Shown: positions 1 through 6,257 of the stretch, in pieces
Layout of the letters: the number at the start of each line of letters is the position of its first letter
Position numbering within the stretch: position 1 is the stretch's first letter
Source: Paracoccaceae bacterium
GTDB lineage: Bacteria; Pseudomonadota; Alphaproteobacteria; Rhodobacterales; Rhodobacteraceae
Length of the DNA stretch: 6,607 nt
Assembly (NCBI GenBank): GCA_007121115.1
Contig: SKMI01000014.1
Span: forward strand, 1 to 6,607
Reading direction: 5' to 3'
Position numbers and translations under genes: made by a program
The notes under the pieces: generated by a model
The model's input: only the letters and a program-made list of their open reading frames with translations
Told to the model about the DNA's origin: nothing
Databases searched by the model: none

Positions 1-857
<857 letters not shown>

Positions 858-866
<9 letters not shown>

Positions 867-884
867 GGCGGCCTGAGGCGGCCT
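858..884. repeat. Tandem decamer (GCGGCCTGAG) x2.7 across the yejF stop
   Basis: Two full copies (858-867, 868-877) and seven bases of a third (878-884). The first copy contains the yejF stop codon (864-866) and the second carries another TGA in the same frame (874-876). It is probably a slippage-type duplication of the gene end. The GGCC and AGGC/GCCT elements allow only weak 4-bp pairing, so I do not call it a terminator. Confidence 0.8.
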
Positions 885-900
885 TGTGCGAAGTTGCGGC

Positions 901-960
901 ATACCGGCGAATACATAATCTACTTGCAAGATATATGAAGATATCGCAGTATTCACATGG
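901..960. promoter_or_regulatory. AT-rich island with nested dyads; candidate sox promoter/operator
   Basis: This is the only clearly AT-rich stretch in the window and lies about 70-125 bases before soxY. Seen directly: an 8-bp palindrome CTTGCAAG (923-930); a dyad GATAT-N6-ATATC (930-945); a direct repeat AAGATAT at 928-934 and 938-944, spaced by exactly ten bases (one helical turn); and an outer inverted pair GAATAC (909-914) / GTATTC (949-954). Sigma70-like hexamers are poor. TTGCAA (924-929) is followed after 17 bases by CAGTAT, and CATAAT (914-919) has only TTGCGG (894-899) at a too-short 14-base spacing. Known sox clusters are controlled by an ArsR-family repressor, SoxR. This dyad cluster could be its site, but I know of no consensus it matches, so that part is inference. 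Confidence 0.5.
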
Positions 961-1026
961 CAGAGTGCTGCGGCAGGTCCGCAGCGCCCGTCTGGAGGAG
1001 GCGGGCTGCACGAACGGAGGAACACC

Positions 1027-1449
1027 ATGAAGATTTCCCGCAGACGGATTCTGGCCGTGGGATCGGCAGGGCTGGTAGTGACATTGTTGCCTTTGCCGGC
1101 CAGTGCCGCGACCGAAGCCGACGAGCTGATCGCGCGCTTCACCGATGGCGCCACGCCGGGCGAAGGGCCCCTGACCATCACCGCGCCGCAAATCGCCGAG
1201 AACGGTAATGCCGTGGGGGTCGAGGTGGAGTGCCCCGGTGCGAAATCCATCCGCATTCTGGCCCCGGCCAATCCCAACCCCGAGGTCTGCACCGTCCATT
1301 TCGGCCCGCTTGCCGGGAGCCACAGGCTTTCCACCCGCATCCGCATGGCCGAGACCATGGACGTGATCGCGCTGGCGGAGATGGAAGACGGCAGCTTTGT
1401 GCAGGCCAGCGCCCGCGTGCGGGTGACCATCGGCGGCTGCGGCGGCTGA
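1027..1449 (+). CDS. soxY: Sulfur carrier protein SoxY
   Basis: Periplasmic carrier subunit whose C-terminal cysteine holds the sulfur intermediates while the other Sox enzymes act on them; it works as the SoxYZ heterodimer. The protein is 140 residues, normal for a SoxY precursor. It has a twin-arginine signal (SRRRIL at residues 4-9, hydrophobic stretch, likely cleavage after ASA near residue 27), an Ig-like SoxY domain (about 40-135) with IAENGN, NPNPEV and STRIRMAET matching the family, and the flexible GGCGG swinging arm at the very end (136-140, carrier Cys138). The start is fixed by a strong GGAGG six bases upstream (1016-1020). It is the first sox gene here, with soxZ 15 bases downstream. 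Oddity: two further cysteines, Cys69 and Cys88, inside the folded domain, where SoxY is usually described as having only the arm cysteine. No soxX precedes it. Confidence 0.96.
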   Translation: MKISRRRILAVGSAGLVVTLLPLPASAATEADELIARFTDGATPGEGPLTITAPQIAENGNAVGVEVECPGAKSIRILAPANPNPEVCTVHFGPLAGSHRLSTRIRMAETMDVIALAEMEDGSFVQASARVRVTIGGCGG

Positions 1450-1464
1450 GTAAGGGAGGATATC

Positions 1465-1797
1465 ATGGACACAATCGACGCCCGCCCCCGTGTGCGCGTG
1501 CCCCGGACCGCTTCGCCCGGCGAAGTGGTGCAAATCAGGACGCTGGCCAACCATCCGATGGAAAACGGCGAGCGGCTGGATGCCGACGGCAACCGCGTCC
1601 CGCGCCACATCATCCACCGCTTCGTCTGCACCTTCAACGACGAGACGGTGATCGAGATGGACATCGAGCCCAGCCTCGCCGCAAATCCGTTCATCGAGTT
1701 CGAGGCCGAGGTGCCGGAAAGCGGCACGTTCCACTTCGCCTGGCACGATGACAACGGCGATGTCTACGAGGCGACGGCGGATATCGAGGTCGCCTGA
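1465..1797 (+). CDS. soxZ: Sulfur carrier protein SoxZ
   Basis: Partner subunit of SoxY in the sulfur-carrying SoxYZ complex of the periplasm. It is 110 residues, the usual SoxZ size, with family patterns RVRVPRTASPGEVVQIRTL near the start, HPMENG (30-35), the DADGN/VPRHIIHRF segment (39-53), NPFIEFEAEV (74-83) and WHDDNGDVYE (93-102). One cysteine (Cys55, RFVCTFN) sits at a position where SoxZ proteins commonly have one. It has no signal peptide, so export must rely on binding Tat-exported SoxY in the cytoplasm (hitchhiking, as known for this complex). A GGGAGGA four bases before the ATG (1454-1460) supports the start. It is tightly coupled to soxY; a 96-base gap follows before soxB. Confidence 0.96.
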   Translation: MDTIDARPRVRVPRTASPGEVVQIRTLANHPMENGERLDADGNRVPRHIIHRFVCTFNDETVIEMDIEPSLAANPFIEFEAEVPESGTFHFAWHDDNGDVYEATADIEVA

Positions 1798-1801
1798 CGA
1801 C

Positions 1802-1815
1802 CGCGCCTTTGCGCG
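1802..1815. other. Small hairpin CGCGC-CTTT-GCGCG just after soxZ
   Basis: A perfect 5-bp G/C stem with a pyrimidine tetraloop, five bases after the soxZ stop, with no T-tract behind it. It is the first of two such hairpins in the soxZ-soxB gap. It is unlikely to stop transcription alone; a 3'-end or processing element protecting soxYZ mRNA is possible (inference). Confidence 0.4.
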
Positions 1816-1842
1816 TTCCTGAAAACCCGGACCCCGACCTGA

Positions 1843-1858
1843 CGCGGCTTCTGCCGCG
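1843..1858. other. Small hairpin CGCGGC-TTCT-GCCGCG before soxB
   Basis: A perfect 6-bp stem with a TTCT loop, 26 bases before the soxB ribosome binding site and 27 bases after the preceding hairpin. Together the two fill the place taken by soxA in classical clusters. There is no following T-run, so an mRNA stability or processing role is more likely than termination. Confidence 0.45.
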
Positions 1859-1893
1859 ACCGGCGTCGGCTGCCCTGACGTGATGGAGCCCCC

Positions 1894-3585
1894 ATGATCT
1901 CGCGCCGCCATTTCCTGCAAGCCAGCCTTGCCGCCTCGGCGCTGCTTGGACCTGCCGCGTCCGGCCAATGGGGGCGGCTGGCGGCGCAGCAGCGGCTGAG
2001 CCAGGGCGATCTGCTGGATTTCGACACGTTCGGCAATGTGACGCTGATACACCTGACCGACCTGCACGCGCAGACGCAGCCGATCTGGTTCCGCGAAGCC
2101 TCGGTCAAGCTGGGCGCGGGCGATGCGCGCGGCCAGCCGCCGCATCTGGTCGGGGCGGATTTCCTGGACCATTACGGGCTGGAACAGACCAGCGCCATGG
2201 CCCACGCCCTGACGCATCTGGAGTTCGAGGCACTGGGGCGGGCGTATGGCCGCATGGGCGGGCTGGACCGGATCGCCACCGTGGTGAATGCCATCCGCGC
2301 CGACCGCGCGGACGCGCTGCTGCTGGACGGGGGCGACACCTGGCACGGGTCCTTGCCCGCCCTGCGCACCAAGGGGCAGGACATGGTGAACCTCATGAAC
2401 GCGCTGGGCGTGGATGCCATGACCTCGCATTGGGAGTTCACGCTGGGCGCGGACCGGGTGGACCGGATCGTGTCCGGGCTGCCCTTTGCCTTCCTCGGCC
2501 AGAATATCTTCGACACCGACTGGAACGAGCCGGTCTATGAGCCCTACGAGTTGTTCGAACGCGGCGGCGCGCTGGTCGCGGTGATCGGGCAGGCCTTTCC
2601 CTACACCCCCATCGCCAACCCCGCCTGGATGTTCCCGGAACTGAGCTTCGGAATCCGCGAGGAACGGATGCAGGCGATGGTGAACGAGGTGCGCGCCCAC
2701 GGCGCCGATCTGGTGGTGGTGCTGTCGCATAACGGCTTCGATGTGGACCGCCAGATGGCCGCCCGCGTGGAAGGCATCGACGTGATCCTGACCGGCCACA
2801 CCCATGACGCGCTGCCCGAACCGCTGCTGGTGGGGCAGACGCTGCTGATCGCCTCGGGCTCGAACGGCAAGTTCGTCACACGGCTGGATCTGGACGTGCA
2901 GGGCGGGCAGATGCTGGGCTTTCGCCATCGGCTGATCCCCGTTTTTGCCGATGCCATCGACCCGGACCCGGAGATGGCCGCGCTGGTGGCCGCCGAGCGC
3001 GCGCCCTTCGCGGACGAATTGGCGGAAGTGCTGGGTCACACCGATAGCCTGCTTTACCGGCGCGGCAACTTCAACGGCACCTGGGATGACCTGATCTGCA
3101 CCGCGCTGATGGAGGAGCGCGATGCCGAGATCGCGCTCTCGCCCGGCGTGCGCTGGGGGCCGTCGCTGATGCCCGGCGATCCGATCACCCGCGAGGATGT
3201 GTTCAACGTCACCGCCATGACCTATGGCGCGGCCTACCGGCGCGAGATGACGGGGGCCGAGATTCACGGCGCGATGGAGGATATCGCCGAGAACCTGTTC
3301 CACCCTGACCCCTATTTCCAGCAGGGCGGCGACATGGTGCGGGTGGGCGGCCTTGGCTACCGGATCGCCGTGGACAAGCCCATGGGTGAACGGATCACGG
3401 GCCTGAGCCATCTGGCGAGCGGCGAGCCGCTGGACATGGACCGCGCCTATACCGTGGCGGGCTGGGCCAGCGTGACCGAAGGCACCGAAGGCCCGCAGAT
3501 CTGGGACGTGGTGAGCGATTTCATCCGCAAGGCGGGCCGTGTGAGCGTGCCCGAGAACGAGACCATCGAGGTCGTGACCGGCTGA
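1894..3585 (+). CDS. soxB: Thiosulfohydrolase SoxB
   Basis: Periplasmic dimanganese hydrolase that removes the terminal sulfonate group, as sulfate, from the SoxY cysteine adduct. It has 563 residues, normal for SoxB. There is a twin-arginine signal at the start (SRRHFLQAS, residues 3-11). The metallophosphatase domain (about 48-345) shows the metal-site motifs in order: TDLHAQ (Asp56, His58), DGGDTWHG (Asp148), SHWEFTLG (His179, the SoxB-type variant of the nucleotidase GNHEFD motif), LSHNGFD (His279) and TGHTHD (His302, His304). The 5'-nucleotidase-like C-terminal domain follows (about 360-560), with YRRGNFNGTWDDL and VFNVTAMTYGAAYRREMTG. The SHWE motif separates SoxB from ordinary UshA/CpdB-type nucleotidases. 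GGAG at 1885-1888, five bases upstream, supports the start. Its left neighbour is soxZ rather than soxA, which is unusual. soxC follows after 42 bases. Confidence 0.97.
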   Translation: MISRRHFLQASLAASALLGPAASGQWGRLAAQQRLSQGDLLDFDTFGNVTLIHLTDLHAQTQPIWFREASVKLGAGDARGQPPHLVGADFLDHYGLEQTSAMAHALTHLEFEALGRAYGRMGGLDRIATVVNAIRADRADALLLDGGDTWHGSLPALRTKGQDMVNLMNALGVDAMTSHWEFTLGADRVDRIVSGLPFAFLGQNIFDTDWNEPVYEPYELFERGGALVAVIGQAFPYTPIANPAWMFPELSFGIREERMQAMVNEVRAHGADLVVVLSHNGFDVDRQMAARVEGIDVILTGHTHDALPEPLLVGQTLLIASGSNGKFVTRLDLDVQGGQMLGFRHRLIPVFADAIDPDPEMAALVAAERAPFADELAEVLGHTDSLLYRRGNFNGTWDDLICTALMEERDAEIALSPGVRWGPSLMPGDPITREDVFNVTAMTYGAAYRREMTGAEIHGAMEDIAENLFHPDPYFQQGGDMVRVGGLGYRIAVDKPMGERITGLSHLASGEPLDMDRAYTVAGWASVTEGTEGPQIWDVVSDFIRKAGRVSVPENETIEVVTG

Positions 3586-3591
3586 CGCGCG

Positions 3592-3604
3592 CGGCGCGGC
3601 GCCG
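3592..3604. other. Minor hairpin CGGCG-CGG-CGCCG between soxB and soxC
   Basis: A 5-bp G/C stem with a 3-base loop, directly after the soxB stop and just before the soxC ribosome binding region. It is short and could be chance in DNA this GC-rich. Confidence 0.25.
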
Positions 3605-3608
3605 TGGA

Positions 3609-3618
3609 AGGGGAGGAG
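3609..3618 (+). promoter_or_regulatory. soxC ribosome binding site that decides the start
   Basis: The purine run AGGGGAGGAG lies 9-13 bases before the ATG at 3628, with a further AGGGA at 3621-3625. A GTG at 3604 is in frame, but using it would place this whole purine run inside the coding region and leave only G/C hairpin sequence upstream. The ATG at 3628 is therefore preferred. Confidence 0.75.
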
Positions 3619-3627
3619 ACAGGGACA

Positions 3628-4905
3628 ATGACGAAACCGCAGGACAAGACAGGCGGGACCAGCCGACGCCGCTTTCTGGGCGGCGCGGGACTCGCTGGGG
3701 CAGGACTTATGGCGGGACTGGTGCCCGCCCGCGCCGCCAGCCCCGATCCGATGATCACCGAGGTGCAGCCCTGGGCGCAGTTCCTGGGCCCCGGCGTGGA
3801 TGACGCCCCCTACGGCAAGCCCTCGCCGCACGAGGCGCATGTGGTCCGGCGCAACGTCGAATGGCTGACCGCCGACACCGCAAGCTCGGTCAACTTCACC
3901 CCCATCCACGAGCTTGACGGGATCATCACCCCCAACGGAATCTGCTTCGAGCGCCACCACGCGGGCGTCGCCGATATCGCGCCGCAGGATTACCGGCTGA
4001 TGATCAACGGGCTGGTCGACCGCGAACTGGTCTTCACCCTGCAGGACCTGCTGCGCTTCCCGCGGGAAAACCGAATCTATTTCCTGGAATGCGCGGCGAA
4101 TACCGGCATGGAGTGGCGCGGCGCGCAGCTTAACGGCGCGCAGTTCACCCACGGCATGATCCACAACTGCATGTATACCGGCGTGCCGCTGCGCACTCTG
4201 CTGGAACACGCGGGCGTGCAGCCCAACGGCAAATGGGTGCTGGCCGAAGGCGCCGATGCCTCGGCCATGTCGCGCTCGATCCCGATGGAAAAGGCGCTCG
4301 ACGACTGCATGGTCGCCTTCAAGATGAACGGCGAGGCGCTGCGCCCCGAACAGGGCTATCCGGTGCGGCTGGTGGTGCCGGGCTGGGAAGGCAACATGTG
4401 GGTCAAATGGCTGCGCCGCATCAAGGTCGGCGACGCGCCCTGGCACCACCGCGAGGAGACCTCGAAGTACACCGACTTGCTGGCGGATGGCCGCGCGCGG
4501 CGCTTCACCTGGGAGATGCACGCCAAATCCGTCATCACCAGCCCCAGCCCGCAGGCGCCGATCTATCACGGGCGCGGGCCGACCATCATCACCGGGCTGG
4601 CCTGGTCCGGCGTGGGAACGATTGACCGGGTGGATGTTTCGATCGATGGCGGGCGCAACTGGCACCATGCGCGCATCGACGGGCCCAGCCTCGATAAATC
4701 CCTGCACCGATTCTATTACGAATTCGACTGGGACGGCAGTCCGATGCTCCTGCAGTCCCGCGCGGTGGACAGTGCCGGTTACGTCCAGCCGACCAAGAAC
4801 GCGCTGCGCGAGTTCCGGGGCACGGCTTCGATCTATCACATGAACGGAATCCAGACCTGGCAGGTCCATTCCAGCGGGGAGGTCGAAAATGTCGAGGTTG
4901 CTTAA
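3628..4905 (+). CDS. soxC: Sulfur dehydrogenase molybdenum subunit SoxC
   Basis: Molybdopterin-cofactor subunit of the periplasmic SoxCD complex, which oxidises the sulfane sulfur left on SoxY so that thiosulfate sulfur can end as sulfate without stored sulfur. It is 425 residues from the chosen ATG. It has a twin-arginine signal (TSRRRFLGGAG, residues 11-21; likely cleavage after ARA, about 36). The oxidoreductase molybdopterin domain (about 90-290) shows the sulfite-oxidase-family stretch NGICFERHHAGV (103-114) and the molybdenum-ligand cysteine Cys155 in LECAANTGMEWRGAQLNG. HGMIHNCMYTGVPLRTLLEHAG and VVPGWEGNMWVKWLRRIKVG follow. A Mo-cofactor dimerisation domain closes the protein (about 305-400, with SIDGGRNWHHA). 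Because soxD follows directly, SoxC is preferred over the related SorA/YedY sulfite or sulfoxide enzymes. Its last 17 bases overlap soxD, pointing to translational coupling of the two subunits. Confidence 0.96.
   Translation: MTKPQDKTGGTSRRRFLGGAGLAGAGLMAGLVPARAASPDPMITEVQPWAQFLGPGVDDAPYGKPSPHEAHVVRRNVEWLTADTASSVNFTPIHELDGIITPNGICFERHHAGVADIAPQDYRLMINGLVDRELVFTLQDLLRFPRENRIYFLECAANTGMEWRGAQLNGAQFTHGMIHNCMYTGVPLRTLLEHAGVQPNGKWVLAEGADASAMSRSIPMEKALDDCMVAFKMNGEALRPEQGYPVRLVVPGWEGNMWVKWLRRIKVGDAPWHHREETSKYTDLLADGRARRFTWEMHAKSVITSPSPQAPIYHGRGPTIITGLAWSGVGTIDRVDVSIDGGRNWHHARIDGPSLDKSLHRFYYEFDWDGSPMLLQSRAVDSAGYVQPTKNALREFRGTASIYHMNGIQTWQVHSSGEVENVEVA
4876..4882 (+). promoter_or_regulatory. soxD ribosome binding site inside soxC
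   Basis: GGGGAGG lies six bases before the soxD ATG and within the last codons of soxC. This strong site fixes the soxD start and the 17-base gene overlap. Confidence 0.8.
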
Positions 4906-5968
4906 GTCCAGCGCGCTGGCGCTGGTGATCGCCACGCCCGCGCTGGCCGAGACCGACACGCTGGGCCGCCTGGCGCTCCCCGAAGAGGTCGCGGCCTGGG
5001 ATATCGACATCCGCCCCGATGGCGCGGGCCTGCCCGAGGGGCGCGGCGATGTCTGGGACGGCGAGGATCTGTATGAACTGCAATGCGCCCATTGCCACGG
5101 CACCTTTGGCGAAGGGGTCGGTGCCTGGCCGGTGGTGGCGGGCGGCTTCGGAACGCTCACGCATGAGCACCCGGAAAAGACCATCGGCTCCTACTGGCCG
5201 TACCTGTCGACCGTGTTCGACTATGTTTACCGCGCCATGCCCTATGGCGCCGCGCAGACGCTGGAACCGGACGAGGTCTATGCGATCACCGCCTACCTGC
5301 TGTTCCTAAACGATCTGGTGGATGACGATTTCGAACTGAGCCACGAGAATTTCACCGAAGTCCGCCTGCCCAATGAAGACGGGTTCTACATGGATGACCG
5401 GGTGGAAACCGAATGGCCGTCCTTCACGCAGGAACCCTGCATGACCGACTGCGGCGACGCGGTAGAGGTCTCCATGCGTGCCGCCGTGCTGGAGGTGACG
5501 CCGGACGATCCGCTGACCGATGCGCGGCACGAACAGTATCTGGCCATGGCCACCGCCGCAGCGGGTGAAATGGGCGCGGTCGACGCCCCCGCCGTCGAAG
5601 CGGCGCCTGAGCCCGAGCCCGAGGAAGAAGCCGCCGCAGGCTACACCCCCGAACAGGTGGCCGCCGGCGAGGCTGCCTGGCGCCAGTGCCGCACCTGCCA
5701 CAATGTCGGCGACGGCGCGCGCCACGGCGTTGGTCCCCACCTGAACGAGGTTTACGGCGCCCCGGTCGGCGCAAAGGATGGCTTCCGCTACTCCCCGGTG
5801 CTGACCGAGGCCGGGGAAGAGGGCATGGTCTGGGACAACGCCACGCTCGATGCCTTCCTGGAAAACCCGCGTGAACACCTGCCGCGCAACCGCATGTCCT
5901 TCAACGGTGTGCGCGACGCCGAGGAACGGCAGGCGCTCATCGCCTATATCGCGAGCTTCGCCGAGTGA
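4889..5968 (+). CDS. soxD: Sulfur dehydrogenase dihaem cytochrome c subunit SoxD
   Basis: Electron-transfer subunit of SoxCD: it accepts electrons from the SoxC molybdenum site and passes them to soluble c-type cytochromes in the periplasm. It is 359 residues with a Sec-type signal (cleavage after ALA, residue 20). Domain 1 (about 40-145) has haem motif CAHCH (66-70) and a candidate Met ligand in RAMPYG (Met117). A middle segment has CMTDC (Cys184, Cys188), probably a disulfide. An Ala/Pro/Glu linker (about 232-251) leads to domain 2 (about 252-359), a class I cytochrome with CRTCH (267-271) and candidate Met ligand in RNRMSFNG (Met336). Two haems is the Paracoccus type; many other SoxD proteins have one. 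It overlaps the end of soxC, so the subunits should be made together. Maturation needs the Ccm haem-attachment system, not in this window. Confidence 0.95.
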   Translation: MSRLLKSSALALVIATPALAETDTLGRLALPEEVAAWDIDIRPDGAGLPEGRGDVWDGEDLYELQCAHCHGTFGEGVGAWPVVAGGFGTLTHEHPEKTIGSYWPYLSTVFDYVYRAMPYGAAQTLEPDEVYAITAYLLFLNDLVDDDFELSHENFTEVRLPNEDGFYMDDRVETEWPSFTQEPCMTDCGDAVEVSMRAAVLEVTPDDPLTDARHEQYLAMATAAAGEMGAVDAPAVEAAPEPEPEEEAAAGYTPEQVAAGEAAWRQCRTCHNVGDGARHGVGPHLNEVYGAPVGAKDGFRYSPVLTEAGEEGMVWDNATLDAFLENPREHLPRNRMSFNGVRDAEERQALIAYIASFAE

Positions 5969-5987
5969 TGGGCGCAGCAACCGCAAG

Positions 5988-6026
5988 CCCGTTCCAGTGG
6001 CCGCCGCACGCGGCCATCGGAACGGG
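5988..6026. terminator. Strong 17-bp hairpin after soxD (terminator or attenuator)
   Basis: The left arm 5988-6004 pairs with the right arm 6010-6026 around a 5-base loop (CGCAC). The outer 8 bp (CCCGTTCC/GGAACGGG) and inner 6 bp (GGCCGC/GCGGCC) are perfect, joined by one A-C mismatch, one G-T wobble and one T-A pair. It starts 20 bases after the soxD stop. There is no T-tract downstream, so it may be a transcript-end stabiliser or an attenuator rather than a classical intrinsic terminator. Confidence 0.65.
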
Positions 6027-6028
6027 TG

Positions 6029-6077
6029 CGGGAACGGTGTTGTCCGGGGCAGGGAACCCCCTGCACCAGTGTTCCCG
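6029..6077. promoter_or_regulatory. Second stem-loop, able to compete with the first
   Basis: The outer pair CGGGAAC (6029-6035) / GTTCCCG (6071-6077) is perfect and can extend with GGTG (6036-6039) / CACC (6064-6067) across a 3-base bulge. An inner stem GCAGGG (6049-6054) / CCCTGC (6059-6064) has loop AACC; the outer extension and inner stem share base 6064, so not every pair can form at once. GGAACGG occurs at both 6019-6025 and 6031-6037, so the left arm of the first hairpin could pair with either copy. Confidence 0.5.
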
Positions 6078-6257
6078 ATCCGGGGCGCGACTGGGGCAGA
6101 TGGTTTTGCCGCACCTGCAATATGCTGAAAACCTTTCCTTTTCCCTTCGAGCGGCTTGCGGTTTCCGCGCCAGTGAAACACATTCGCGGCGTGGGCGCGG
6201 CGATTTGCGTGGATGCCTGTTGCTGGTAGGGTCAGGGTTGATCGACGGAGCTTGCGC
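6078..6257. other. Leader of the downstream cytochrome gene
   Basis: 180 bases with no coding sequence I can support on either strand. It contains a pyrimidine-rich run (6134-6149) and TTGCGG/TTGCCG-like hexamers without convincing -10 partners. GGAG at 6247-6250 is the ribosome binding site of the cytochrome gene. With the preceding hairpins, the length suggests the cytochrome may have its own promoter, but I cannot place it. Confidence 0.4.

Noticed and set aside
957..1208. An 83-codon frame starting MAECC, considered as a thiol-sensing leader peptide for soxY
   Set aside because: It has no ribosome binding site, most of its length lies out of frame within soxY, and the rest reads as a shadow of soxY. 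The two adjacent cysteines alone are not evidence.
1798..1893. Possible soxA remnant between soxZ and soxB
   Set aside because: None of the + strand frames holds a CxxCH haem motif or anything I recognise from SoxA; the gap is too short and is mostly hairpin sequence.
3604..3627. GTG start for soxC eight codons upstream
   Set aside because: It would put the purine-rich ribosome binding run inside the gene, and no such site precedes the GTG.
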